NCBI GenBank assembly: GCA_030849075.1 | Contig: JASAOO010003311.1 | Span: 1 to 39,324 of the forward strand | Direction of reading: 5' to 3' | Origin: Zelonia costaricensis | Lineage: Eukaryota; Euglenozoa; Kinetoplastea; Trypanosomatida; Trypanosomatidae | Length of the DNA stretch: 39,324 nt | In this document: positions 1-9,812 of the stretch, piece after piece | How positions within the stretch are numbered: the stretch's first letter is position 1 | Layout of the letters: every line of letters begins with the position of its first letter | Made by a program: the position numbers and the translations under genes | The notes under the pieces: generated by a model | Seen by the model: the letters and a program-made list of their open reading frames with translations, nothing else | Databases searched by the model: none | Told to the model about the DNA's origin: nothing

Positions 1-1
1 T

Positions 2-583
2 GGCGCCCTGGTCGCAGGTCTCATCCTGGCGTGTGTCTTGTGCAAGGCACGGGACTACGGCTGCTGCTGCTTCTCAGAGCCCAAGTGGGTCAGGGAGTCG
101 GAAGCCTCGGGTTCCGGGTCTCTGTCGGGGGCGTCTCGCGGTGGGCTGGCAGGCGGGGCCGGGCGACTGAAGCGAACACACACCTCCACGATAGTGTCTT
201 CCGGTAGCATGGCCAGCATTAGCGACAACCGCTCCTTTCACGCCCCGAACCCGACGGGTCCCAAGGGCCGACGACGTTCCCTGGTGTCGAACGATGCGGC
301 CTCGAGGCGTGCGGAGGACGTCTTCAGCGATGGCATGTTGACTAGCGGCTGTAACGCCACGGCGGCACCGAGCGGTCAGTCTGTTGTGCCCGCCTCACCG
401 CACCTAGCAGGGCCAGCGGCATCGCTTTCACGGACGCAGTCACATCTGCACTCTCCGCAGGACGCCTCGCTAATGCGCACGTCGTCGTGCGACCTCTACG
501 ACGATACAGAGGATGACACCGGCAGTGACGCCTCGCCACGACCGCGACTCCGTCGTAATCCGAGTGTCAGCTTCGTCGGCTGA
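2..583 (+). CDS. Membrane protein, C-terminal part (5' end outside window)
   Basis: The frame is open from base 2 and ends at TGA 581-583, giving 193 residues. The first residues (GALVAGLILACVLCK) read as the end of a transmembrane helix, followed by a Cys cluster (CCCF) and a long Ser/Arg/Gly-rich tail with no evident fold. The tail contains RRRS and ends in RRNPSVSFVG. The complete gene downstream (1849-3390) has the same order, helix then basic Ser-rich tail with an SFHA segment, and ends in RRQPSVTFVEHR. I infer that the two are tandem paralogues and that this fragment is a cytoplasmic tail. The first ATG inside the window (208) is internal, so the real start lies upstream. Function is not recognised. 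The coding call is firm; the family assignment rests on the shared layout and tail. Confidence 0.75.
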   Translation, partial: GALVAGLILACVLCKARDYGCCCFSEPKWVRESEASGSGSLSGASRGGLAGGAGRLKRTHTSTIVSSGSMASISDNRSFHAPNPTGPKGRRRSLVSNDAASRRAEDVFSDGMLTSGCNATAAPSGQSVVPASPHLAGPAASLSRTQSHLHSPQDASLMRTSSCDLYDDTEDDTGSDASPRPRLRRNPSVSFVG

Positions 584-1349
584 CACAGATGGCACGCCGC
601 CGAGCCCCTGGCTGTACCGCAGGCACAGGCGCCACCCTGTATACTGTTCTTTTCTTGTAGCGCTGATAGCTCCCCTCACTCGTGAGGTGCGTGTTTGGTT
701 TCTCTCTGTCCGCAACCGCGCTTCTGTCTTCTTCTATCTTTTTTTTTTTTTATGAACTTCTCCGCCGCTGACGTGCCCACCGATCGTCTCGTCCGCCGCC
801 TTTGTGCATAGTACGGTAACGCTTCTCTCCTCCAGGCCCCCTCCGTCCCCAAGCGGCTGAGGAGACTTCAAGCGCGGCGAGTCTTTGAACCGCTTCTTTG
901 TGGATAGCTATTCGCCCTCGCAGAGGGCGCGCATCGCGTGCTTTTAGGTTCGTTGCGATGGCGTGTGAGCTGCTGCATTCAAGTCCCTGCCGCGCGAGCG
1001 CACTTCGCGTGTAGGGGATCAGAAATGCGCTAGTCCTCCTTGCAGCCGGCGTGACGGCGGCTCCACACTCCCGCACGTTTTCTTCTGTTCATCGTTGTAG
1101 GCTTCAGCCTGAAAAGTCTACCGCTTTCATCATACGCCCACAGCATCGGTTCTGCGAAGACACAAAAAGAGAATGAGGCGGCGAAGGTTTGTTCACTGCC
1201 ACTCTCCAGGTTAGCAGGCCGCGCGACGCCATGTGTCGGCTGCCACTCCCATTACCACTCCTCCTCCCCCGCGCCACAGCCAAGGCACCTGTCGCCACTG
1301 TCGTGTGCGTGCAGCGGCAGCGATGGGGCGGCGTTGACTCTTTGATCCG

Positions 1350-1461
1350 CTGCTGCTGCTGCTGCTGCCCCCCCCCCCTCGACCCCCTCGACCCCCTTCC
1401 CCCTTCTTCCCTCTCTCTTACCCCCCCCTGCTTTTGGGGCGTGGCCACCTCGTCGCCGCAG
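1350..1461 (+). promoter_or_regulatory. Candidate trans-splice acceptor for the 1849 gene
   Basis: A long C/T-rich tract (about 1350-1435) is followed by AG at 1460-1461, about 390 bases before the ATG. This is the polypyrimidine-AG arrangement used for spliced-leader addition in trypanosomatids. Other AGs lie nearer the gene, so the exact site is uncertain. Confidence 0.35.
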
Positions 1462-1512
1462 TGACAACGCGGTTGCCGTCGCGGCTCCTCCAATCTCCCG
1501 CTCCCGTCTGCG

Positions 1513-1513
<1 letters not shown>

Positions 1514-1555
<42 letters not shown>
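1514..1555. repeat. (AC)21 microsatellite
   Basis: An uninterrupted run of 21 AC units lies between the candidate splice acceptor and the ATG of the mucin-like membrane protein gene, so it may be part of that transcript's 5' UTR. Confidence 0.95.
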
Positions 1556-1557
<2 letters not shown>

Positions 1558-1848
1558 CTGCACGAGCACGCGCAGTCGCGGGACCACCGCCGCTCTCCGC
1601 TTTCCTCCTCTGCTGCGTACACCCCTGTGTGTCTCGATCCCCCACGCTTTGCGAGGGCGCAGCAAGACCCGGCTCGCCGCTGCCTGGAAGCTGCTGCAGG
1701 CGTCCTCATCGCGCTGCCACGCACCCGAGTCCCTTCGCATCGCGATCGCACGCTGCGTGTGTCCGCGGCGGCGTACTTGCCCGTCGCGTGTTGACAACGC
1801 GAACCTCGCTCGTGCAGCGCCTCGAGGTGCTGCTCTAACCCTGCTGCA

Positions 1849-3390
1849 ATGGGGTCGACGACTTCGTGGACGACTCGTCTATGGCGAGGCTGCTGTGTGG
1901 CTGTCTGCGTATTGTGCGTTCTGCTGTACTACGCGCTGCTTGCCGATGCGGCGGCGCCCATCTACAACCCGAACGAGGTGCTCGTCTTTTCGCTGCCAGG
2001 TGGGGCGAGTACGACGAAGAACACCGCTGTGCAGACGTGCTTCCAGGCTGGCGGGGCCCCGGCCCCAGACGTCTCGTACGAAGTACACAGCAAAGTGAAA
2101 GAGGTGATGGCGCAGAACATCAACGGCGCCTACTTCGCGTACCTCGGCGGGTCCACGGTAAACTCGGGTGTCTGCCCGACGACCTACAACACTCTCAACT
2201 GCGTCTGGTATTGGGATCTCGGCCGCTACGCGGGGACGGGCAACAGTCTTCCTTTCTACGCTGGCAACTACCACCCAAACACGCCAGCGCAGAGCGGACT
2301 CACCGGGGCGGGGCCGTTCAACGGAATGCCCAATTTTTGGCTCACCAAGGACGGCTACCAGTACTATCCTTCTTCAAACCACGGGTTTCATGTACTCATG
2401 ACGAGACTGGCGACTAACAGCGTCCCTGGGTGGGTCGATAGCGATGGGCTGGGATTCAACTACGGCACCGCCTCCTCGAGCAGCTTCTACTGCATGTGCC
2501 TCGTCGAACTGACGACGACGACCACCACCATGACGACGCCGCCACCGCCGACAACGACCTCCACGACACGCGCACCGACAACAACGACCACGACGACGCA
2601 GGCCCCCACGACCACCACGAGCACCACCACGACGAAGCCGCCTACGACAACAATGACCACATCGACCACCACGACAACCACGAGCACGACGGCACTGCCG
2701 CCGAACGCCACCAGCACCTCCACAGAGGCACCGCACAAGCCCAACAAGGTCGCCATGTGGGTAGGCATTGCAGTGGCGGCGGCGGTGAGTCTTGGCATCG
2801 TCGCCGCCGTCGTTGTCTTGGTCGCACAGCGCCGCGGCTGGTGCCGCTTAGCGGCGGCCGCCACTGCGGCCCCCGCTCGCCGATCGCGCGCCGACGCAGT
2901 CACGCCGCTCTCTCAAACTACGTCATTCCGCTCGGGCTCATCGTCGCTCGGGAAGACGACGGTGAGCCCCAACGGCTCGCTGTACTCCGTCGCCTCGACG
3001 GCCGCGTCGGCGCGCTCCTTCCACGCCTCGGAGGGCAGCGTTAGCCGCCGCTCCCTCCTGTCCAGCAGCAGCAGCAGCGGCAGCGATGGCGGGTCTAGCG
3101 CCACGCTGTCCACACAGTCCCTCGCCTCTCGCGGCTTCACGCCGGGCGCAGCAGACGCCAGATCAGCGACGTCCACGTCCGCGACAACTTCGCCATCGCA
3201 CTCGGTGGCGTCGTCGCAGTCCGCGCAGTCGTCTGGGTCTTCGGCGGCGTCCTCCACAGCCTCCACTGCGTCCGCAGCGCCGGCTACGGTGCTGATGCGC
3301 CGCGCGTCGAGCATCTCAAGCGCCTCCTCGGCGTCGTGGCGGCGTCGGGAGCGGCGGCAGCCCAGCGTGACCTTTGTGGAGCATCGCTGA
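1849..3390 (+). CDS. Mucin-like type I membrane glycoprotein
   Basis: The 513-residue product has a hydrophobic signal segment at about 14-33 ending in ADAAA, and an ectodomain to about 221 with five cysteines (64, 109, 118, 215, 217). A stalk at about 222-290 is made almost wholly of Thr with some Pro and is a likely O-glycosylation region. One transmembrane helix follows at about 301-326, then a Ser-rich cytoplasmic tail to 513 with RRS sites, ending in RRQPSVTFVEHR. Tail and layout match the truncated gene at 2-583, suggesting a tandem family. The ectodomain has aromatic and Gly-rich patches (WYWDLG, PNFW, GWVDSDG) ending in FYCMC, loosely like a C-type lectin fold, but I cannot establish that. 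A surface or flagellar-pocket location is inferred. The ATG at 1849 directly precedes the signal segment. Ligand and function are unknown. Confidence 0.9.
   Translation: MGSTTSWTTRLWRGCCVAVCVLCVLLYYALLADAAAPIYNPNEVLVFSLPGGASTTKNTAVQTCFQAGGAPAPDVSYEVHSKVKEVMAQNINGAYFAYLGGSTVNSGVCPTTYNTLNCVWYWDLGRYAGTGNSLPFYAGNYHPNTPAQSGLTGAGPFNGMPNFWLTKDGYQYYPSSNHGFHVLMTRLATNSVPGWVDSDGLGFNYGTASSSSFYCMCLVELTTTTTTMTTPPPPTTTSTTRAPTTTTTTTQAPTTTTSTTTTKPPTTTMTTSTTTTTTSTTALPPNATSTSTEAPHKPNKVAMWVGIAVAAAVSLGIVAAVVVLVAQRRGWCRLAAAATAAPARRSRADAVTPLSQTTSFRSGSSSLGKTTVSPNGSLYSVASTAASARSFHASEGSVSRRSLLSSSSSSGSDGGSSATLSTQSLASRGFTPGAADARSATSTSATTSPSHSVASSQSAQSSGSSAASSTASTASAAPATVLMRRASSISSASSASWRRRERRQPSVTFVEHR
2510..2700 (+). 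repeat. Thr-codon low-complexity tract (mucin-like stalk)
   Basis: Inside the membrane protein gene, ACG, ACC and ACA codons recur almost without break, with a few CCG/CCC codons. The tract encodes the Thr-rich stalk. Such arrays vary easily in length between alleles and strains. Confidence 0.85.
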
Positions 3391-4036
3391 CAGAATGTTG
3401 CGCCTCTGGCCCCACCCGGCGCAGTACTGCACCGGAGGGAGGGGGACAAGTGACTCTCCCCTTCCCCGCCGGCTGCGTCGCGCCGTTGCAGCTGATGGCT
3501 CCCTGGATCAGCCGCCGCGTTGCTGACTTCTCCTCCTACGCCGACTTCGCAGGGTTTTTCCTTTCACGCACCCCCTCTCTCTCACTCCATCAACGCGTTT
3601 CTCGGTTGACTGCGCCGCATCAGTTGCTTGGGCGTGTGAGTTCTGTGTGTGCGTACGTACGCGCGTGCATGTAGTCTCTTTTTTTTCTGTCTTCGTGCTG
3701 ACGCGTGCGGGTGTGTGCGGCCCTCGCTGTTTCTGTTGTGTGTTTCCTTTTCTCGCCTCTGCACGGCTGTAAATCCAAGTCTGTCTCTCTGCGTGTGCCT
3801 GCGTGGGTGTGTTTTAGTGCGTGTGCTTGGCTGTCACCTCATCCTCTTCCATCGTAGGAGCAGAAAACGTGTCTCGACGTCACTTTTCCCTTCGCCCTCC
3901 ACCCCCCCCCCCACGGCAGCAGACATTCTGCTGATCTGCTTCGCTCCCGCTCTTGCTGCGCAGTGTTTATGGAGGACACGAGCACAGTTCCCCCCCCCCC
4001 CACACACACACACTTGCCTGTCTCTCCCTATCTGAA

Positions 4037-4050
4037 TGCCGCATGCGGCA
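4037..4050. other. Perfect 14-bp palindrome
   Basis: TGCCGCATGCGGCA reads the same on both strands. It is downstream of the mucin-like gene, 50 bases before a second inverted repeat. The function is unknown. Confidence 0.6.
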
Positions 4051-4099
4051 AATGCGTTCTAGCTCTTGTTTTCTCGTCCCCCTCTTTTGTTGCGAACGT

Positions 4100-4121
4100 C
4101 GTCGAGGGGTTTTCCTCGACG
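4100..4121 (+). other. Hairpin: 8-bp stem, 6-base loop
   Basis: CGTCGAGG and CCTCGACG flank GGTTTT, giving a perfect short stem in the presumed 3' UTR of the mucin-like gene. It may be a UTR structural element or chance. Confidence 0.5.
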
Positions 4122-6791
4122 TGCCGCGCCCAGTCGCGTTTGACGCTGACAGTGCGCCGCTCTCTCTTTCTGGTTCACGTTTTGCGTACTCTGTGCTGGG
4201 CAGTCGCGCCTACATGTGTGTGTGTGTGTATGTGGGTGTCTGTGGGGCGGCTTTGCAAGACACGCTGTACTGCGGAGCTGGCCGACTGCCTAAACGCCAG
4301 CCACTATTTCTTCTCTTTTCAGTTTTTTTTGTTGCTTTCTTCCTTTGCCTTTTTCATCATGTGACATCCATTCTTCGCTTCCCTGCCGTCACCGCAACGC
4401 CCTCCCACTCGCCTGCTCACGACTTCTGCGTGCTTGTGTGGCGCTCCTCCTATTCCTCACCTGTGCTCCTCCTCACCGCTTGGTACAGCCCCCTCTTACA
4501 TTTCGCGGCCTCAGTGTGTGTGTGTGCCATCACCGCGTGATCGAAGTCAAGGAGGAGGATCTGGTTCGCGGACAACGCGCAACGAAGCCTCTGTCGACCC
4601 ATAGTTCTGTGTGCGTACATGCACCTTCTTTCTTCGCCTTTGTTCGCACTAGTGTATTCGTGTGTTTTTTGGTTTTGCTTGTGCGCGTGCGCTTTTATAG
4701 TTGTGGGTATGGTTTCCCCTCTCTGTGATCGTGCTCATTGGCGTGCCTGTGCGCCTGTGTGCCTGTGTGCCTGTGTGCGTGTGCTTGTGTGTGTCTTTGT
4801 GTGAATGCAGTTGTGTGTGCCGCCTTTCGCGTTGCTGCCGCGGCTTTGCGTGCTTCGCGGGCGTGGTGCGTGCTGCACACTCGAGTGGGGTGAGGCGTGC
4901 ATTCACAGGCACCGTCGCCTTCTCCTTCTGCCCCGTGTCTCCTCCCTCCCAACTCTCTTCCCTCGTATCGTCAATCTGAAGCGCTGCGCAGGGTGCCCGC
5001 AGCGCACCGCATGGGATCTGAGGCGCAGGAACTGCTGTCTGACGCAGGCGATGTGTGTGTGTGTGTGGGAACGTCTCTTTTTCTCTTTGTGTTTTCCACT
5101 GGGCGAACTCGGGTTTCTTCTCTCTCCCCAAGGGTGGTGTGAGTCCTCTTCACTGCTTTCCTCTCGCACACCGACTCGTGTTGAGGCGCCTCCCTTGTGT
5201 GTTGTGTCACTTGCACACACACACACACCGATGGGATCTTCTTATTTCTCCGTTCTCCACGAGTGGATCGCGTGGAGGAACGTCGGCGGGGGGTTCTTTT
5301 GTCTCTTTCACTGGCGCAAACATTCCTGCGCGCGTGGGGTTTCTCTTTTATTGGGCGTTGCGTGTGTGTGGGTGTGTGGGTTTGTTGTTTGGTGTTTTTT
5401 GGGTTTCCTGCTCGTACCACTTTTTTGGTGTGTTTGTGTGTTGCTGTTGTTGTACGCGAGTTCGTCATCCATCCGTTTTTCCGCTTGTGGACTCTTTGCT
5501 TCCCTGTCGTTGGCGTGGCTCTCACCGCCGCGTGTGTCCTCTTCTCTTCGTCCTTGCGGGGGAAGGCAGCATCTTGCGGGTTTGGCCGTGCCGTACCAGC
5601 TCGCCGCCCTGCGTACGGCTCCGTGGACGGTTGACCACTTGCGCGTCGACGGAGAGAGTTGCTCATGTTCTTCTCCATCGCCTCGAGCACCACAACTACT
5701 GCTGGGGCCGCTGCCCTATGTCCTCGTTGACGACGTCACTATAGTCTCTCAGAAGAAGGAGACCGCGACGACGACGAGCGCTGTCGCTCTCCTGCATTCT
5801 ACTTTTCTTCACGGCCACGTCATTTTCTTCTCCTTCTTTTTTTTAGTTGATGCTCGACCATCTGATATTCTTTCCTTTGTTTTAGAACTTGCCGGCGCAC
5901 GATTTTATTTACCGCTTCAGAACTTGCTCCCCCTTTCTTCCGCCTTTGCTGTGTCTTGTCGCTTCACACACCTCCTTCCTCGCGCTCTCGCTTCTTCTGT
6001 TTTTTTTTTTTGTCTCTCCCTCTCTCGTTGACGTGCGTTGACACCTGCACAACTGTGTCGCACAGTTTCAGGCCCCGTATTCGTGGGACCGTCAGCTCCT
6101 CTGTGACAGTCCTGTGGAGGTTCAACTGCCTCGTTTCGTTTCTCTTTTGTTTCTTTTTTTTTCTCTTGCTTACTTTGTTCTACTGTTTGAAGCAGCGCGA
6201 TTGCAGGCTTTGAAGAACGAGCGCACCGCACTGCCGTGCTCAAGCTGTCCTTGTGCCCGGCAAGTGCCACTACTCTCCTCCTGCGGCGCCCTGTGCCATT
6301 CTCTCAACGACCGATGCAGACGAAGAGGAGGCGGAAAACGCAGCCGAGTCGATGGCACTCGCCTTTGCGCACCCCCCCCAAAAAAGAGACAAAATGAAAA
6401 GAGAAGGTGAGCGCGACAGGTTCTTGTCCTGTGCAGGACTTCGCAACAGTGCCCGCACACAAGCGCGCGCTCTCATGAAGACCCCATTCTTTCCGCCTCC
6501 TCCTCTCCTCCGCCTCTACCGCCGCTTCCTCCTGTCTCGATCAACGACGCGCCTGACGCCGGGCGACCCCCTCCATTGCTTTTGTGGTGTGCCCACACGC
6601 CACCACTTCTTCCCCCCCTCTCCTGTGCTTCCCAGCTGCTTCACGACCGCCCAGCGGAACGCATCCACGCCACTTTTGCTCCTTCAGCTCGAGGACTTCG
6701 GCAAGCGACGTGTGCGAGCTGCGACACCTCAACCGCGCACGGCGGCTTTCGTCGACTGTCTCACGCCGCGCTGACTTGTCTCTCGCCTCCT

Positions 6792-6825
6792 GCCCATCTT
6801 CCCCCCCCCCCGCTGACGTGGTGAG
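6792..6825 (+). promoter_or_regulatory. Candidate trans-splice acceptor for the 6909 gene
   Basis: A pyrimidine tract ending in a C-run (about 6792-6812) is followed by the first AG at 6824-6825. This gives a 5' UTR of about 83 bases before the ATG at 6909. A second AG at 6856-6857 is an alternative. Confidence 0.4.
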
Positions 6826-6908
6826 TCCTTCGTACTCGCCCCGTTTCACGTGGCGCAGTCACCCGGCGTCGTGCAGAGCGGTGGCCTCCACCCCCCTCTC
6901 TCTTCCCC

Positions 6909-9812
6909 ATGAGCGACATGAAAACGGCCTCGTCACCGCGCAGCGCCTTCGCGGAAGCCGCTCGCCGTGCCACGGAGCAGCCGACCGCTGCGGCGCGCGA
7001 GTGGGCGGCCGCGCCAGATGAGCATGAGGGCCTTGCAGAGCCCATCTGGGGTGGGGGTGAGGAGGAAAGCGAGCCCAGCGCGGAGCACAGCAAGGCGACG
7101 GCAGACATGCAACACAACAGCGCCGCCTCGAGTCTTGTGTTCCAGTACTTCGCTCTTCTTGCCAACTTCCACGGGGCGGTGCACGTGCCGCGGTACTGGG
7201 CCGACATCATCTGTCCGCTGTCCCTCATCACGCCGTCCGCCGAGGCCTCCGACGCGTGCGAGCCGTGTGACACGGACGGCGGCGACCTCGCGGAGGAGCT
7301 GGCGGCGATGGTGGTTTCGCCAACAACGGACATCGACCTCGGCGCGTGCTACGTCGGGCCGGCGACGCTGCTGGCCCTCGCTGACATGGTGCGGGTGCAC
7401 TGTGTGACGGTGCCTCGAGGCCGCAGCGGCCGCGGACGCCCTGCCAGCAAGAAAGGCGCCGACGCGCTGCCAACGGTGCTGGCGCCGCTGTGGGGTGCGG
7501 GAGCGCGCCGCGGCAACACCGACGACGAGCTGATGTGCTCGCTGATGCCCCACTTGACGTATCTGCGCCTCGCACGGCTCTCGATAGATTTCACGTCGCC
7601 GCACGACATCACGAAACTGCAAGGCGGAAGTGCGGTGCTGCGCCACCTTCTGGAGGCGCTGCAGGGCCACCCCAGCCTGCAGGCGCTCGACGTCTCCGGT
7701 AACCCCATCGCCGCCGCGCTGGTGCCTGCCATCTCGCGGCTGGTGCACACGACACCCTCGCTCACCACCCTCGTCCTCGACGACACGATGCTCACCGACA
7801 ATGAGAAGAAGATGCTGCACGCGCAGTGCTTGCTCAATCAACTGCGTCTGCAGCGCGCCGCCGCCGCCGCCCCAGCGGCTCCCGCCAGTGAAGGGGCCGG
7901 GTCGACAGGCGAGGCCGCGGGGACCTCTGCCGCTGCCACGCGCGTCCTCTGGGAGGACCAGATGCGCGAGAAGGTCTTCACGGCAGTGGAGCGCGGTGTG
8001 TCGGCGGTGCCGTGGCTGATGGGGCAAGCGTCTGCCCTCGTGCTCCGCTACGACGCTAACAGGGCGCAGCGCAGCGTCTCGTTCCTCGGCGACCGCAGCA
8101 CGGGCGGCTTGCGCACCCCCTTCCGCACGCGCGAGCTGTCGGACTTCGGGGCCAGCTCGGTGAGTTCGTACCCCGCCCCCGACATCGCCGTGCCCAGCTC
8201 TGAGATGGCCTACGTCGGCTACGACGTGGCCAGCAGCGCGTCCCACTCGGCCAAGTCAGTGGCAACCGCGTCACCCAGCACGCCGCCGCCGGTCGGCACG
8301 ACGTGGAGCGCCGAGTGCGCGGAGGTGGTGCGCTGCGCCTTTGTCCCCCGCCTGCAGGCGCAGCGCACGGTGCTCGGGGGGCGTCCGGTGTGGTCGAACG
8401 TACCGGCGCCGCTGGAGGGGCCGGGCCGGTGCGGACGGACGCTTCCGGCCGCCGCCACGGTGGCCGCGAGCGATCTTCTGCAGGGTCTGCGAGAGCAAGT
8501 GCTGCCCGCGCTGGAGGCGCCACCCGGGCTGCACCGCGGCACCGTGCCGGACGCCACCTTCCTGACCACCACAGAGGAAAACTACTGGGCCGTGACGCGG
8601 CTGCAGGAGACACAGTGGGGCTACGTGGTGCAGAAGGTGACCGACAACCTCGTGCCCGTCACGGTCCGCAACGGCGCCACTCTGTACGAGGACGGCGGCG
8701 AGTGCGAGTTCATGTACTTTCTGCCCCCCACGCTGCGTGAGACGCACACGCACGTCGAGGTGCTCGCCGGCGCGGCTGGTGCGCTGCGGATGAATAAGGT
8801 GCTTCCCGGGCAGTGGGTCGGCGACGCGGAACTGCTCGACGGGGTGTCGGTGTACCTGCGGTCACAGAACGCGGCTCGCGGCGGCGCTGCGGGGTCGCCT
8901 GGACTACCGGTGCCGGTGGTCACGTCCTTCAAGCGGTGCAGCACCGTGCGCGTGGTCAGCCAAGCCGCCGGCGACGTTGAGATGTGGGCGCTGCCCTTTG
9001 CCGTGGCCTTCTTTTTTCTCTACGCGCCGTATCAGCTGCTGCACAAGCAGTTCATTCGCCGCACGCCGATGAGCGCCTTCGCCAACATCAATCCGGTCCA
9101 CCTCACCGCCCTCCCCATTCACCTCCACGTCCACCACGGCACGGTGCCGCTCGTTTCGGTTCGTAACCGTGACAAGCAACAGACCCCGACTCTGTGCCAC
9201 CACCGCTTCTTGTCACGTCACGTGCTGCTGCTGGAGGAGGGCGAGTTCGTGCTGCGGCTGCCGTCGGTGATCACGAGCTCGCACGGCCGCCACAGCGTCG
9301 GCGCGGCCCCGGCCGCCGTCCGTGCCTCGGCGGCCATGGCGGTCGTCATGGAAGACCACCACCTGCTCGCCGGTGTCACGGTGCTGGCGCAGACGGTGCT
9401 CGACATGGACGCAGCGGTGCGTGCGGCGGCGGCCGCGGTGAACACCGGTGACGGCGCGGCGGCGGACGGAGCTGCAGGACTAGAGGCACAAGGGCGGGGC
9501 CCGCAGGGCTTGCCGTTGCTGAGTAAGGAGGCGGCGCTGCGGCGCTTCCGCGCAACCAAGACGGCCGTGGCGGCGTCGGACGGGACGGTGATGGCGAAGA
9601 GCAGCACTGCGGGTGGCCCCTATGGCGTCCTCTCCAGCACAGGAGCGCTGGACGAGGACGAGACTGGCGGGGCGGAGCTGCGGCCGCACGTGGGCGGAAG
9701 CTCCATTGCGCGCTGGCGCTACTCGGCGATCGCCAACAACGAGTTCGCCGCTCTGTGTCCTGAGCTGCGGGTCGTCCTGACACGGCACTGCAGCGTCGTG
9801 CGTAGCCATTAA
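6909..9812 (+). CDS. LRR-like and cyclic-nucleotide-binding-like domain protein
   Basis: The product has 967 residues with strongly G/C-ending codons. Residues about 213-316 hold leucine-rich-repeat-like units (LTYLRLARLSIDF, LQALDVSGNP, LTTLVLDD). Residues about 568-710 resemble a cyclic-nucleotide-binding fold: a GATLYEDGGECEFMYFL strand pair, then GQWVGDAELLDG, which matches the family's G-x-x-x-G-E-x-x-L region with D in place of the usual E. I see no clear phosphate-binding Arg cassette after it, so nucleotide binding may be lost. A second, weaker region of this kind may span about 750-840. The middle (about 320-560) and the Ala-rich segment near 840 look disordered. ATG 6909 begins the frame; a second in-frame ATG follows at 6918. 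Function is unknown; a scaffold or sensor role is only a guess. Confidence 0.9.
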   Translation: MSDMKTASSPRSAFAEAARRATEQPTAAAREWAAAPDEHEGLAEPIWGGGEEESEPSAEHSKATADMQHNSAASSLVFQYFALLANFHGAVHVPRYWADIICPLSLITPSAEASDACEPCDTDGGDLAEELAAMVVSPTTDIDLGACYVGPATLLALADMVRVHCVTVPRGRSGRGRPASKKGADALPTVLAPLWGAGARRGNTDDELMCSLMPHLTYLRLARLSIDFTSPHDITKLQGGSAVLRHLLEALQGHPSLQALDVSGNPIAAALVPAISRLVHTTPSLTTLVLDDTMLTDNEKKMLHAQCLLNQLRLQRAAAAAPAAPASEGAGSTGEAAGTSAAATRVLWEDQMREKVFTAVERGVSAVPWLMGQASALVLRYDANRAQRSVSFLGDRSTGGLRTPFRTRELSDFGASSVSSYPAPDIAVPSSEMAYVGYDVASSASHSAKSVATASPSTPPPVGTTWSAECAEVVRCAFVPRLQAQRTVLGGRPVWSNVPAPLEGPGRCGRTLPAAATVAASDLLQGLREQVLPALEAPPGLHRGTVPDATFLTTTEENYWAVTRLQETQWGYVVQKVTDNLVPVTVRNGATLYEDGGECEFMYFLPPTLRETHTHVEVLAGAAGALRMNKVLPGQWVGDAELLDGVSVYLRSQNAARGGAAGSPGLPVPVVTSFKRCSTVRVVSQAAGDVEMWALPFAVAFFFLYAPYQLLHKQFIRRTPMSAFANINPVHLTALPIHLHVHHGTVPLVSVRNRDKQQTPTLCHHRFLSRHVLLLEEGEFVLRLPSVITSSHGRHSVGAAPAAVRASAAMAVVMEDHHLLAGVTVLAQTVLDMDAAVRAAAAAVNTGDGAAADGAAGLEAQGRGPQGLPLLSKEAALRRFRATKTAVAASDGTVMAKSSTAGGPYGVLSSTGALDEDETGGAELRPHVGGSSIARWRYSAIANNEFAALCPELRVVLTRHCSVVRSH

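Larger units (their letters stand above)
584..1848. other. Intergenic region between the two membrane protein genes
   Basis: This stretch holds the 3' UTR of the upstream gene, a T-run near 740, a small hairpin at 913-929 (7-bp arms around GCA), a pyrimidine-rich tract at about 1350-1435 and a (AC)n array. Open frames here are short or made of low-complexity sequence, and I see no gene. Confidence 0.7.
3391..6908. other. 3.5-kb intergenic region, no supported gene
   Basis: The + strand is T/C-rich with GT-rich blocks at about 3630-3840, 4200-4260 and 4670-5470. Long open frames here, such as 4805-6031, encode strings of Leu, Phe, Ser, Cys and Val. That is what pyrimidine-rich DNA yields when purine-containing stop codons are scarce. 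I see no domain, no consistent codon bias and no tRNA-like fold. The region contains a 14-bp palindrome (4037-4050), a hairpin (4100-4121) and short CA/GT runs. It probably holds a long 3' UTR and a 5' UTR. Confidence 0.65.

Noticed and set aside
2487..2903. Minus-strand frame encoding an almost pure valine protein
   Set aside because: It is the complement of the Thr-codon stalk of the mucin-like gene.
4805..6031. 408-codon open frame on the + strand
   Set aside because: The product is low complexity (Leu, Phe, Ser, Cys, Val) from pyrimidine-rich DNA. Such tracts rarely form stop codons, and no domain or codon bias is seen.
6933..8246. 437-codon minus-strand frame opposite the LRR/CNB gene
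   Set aside because: It is an antisense shadow with Arg/His/Gly-rich product and no domain, while the + frame shows recognisable folds.
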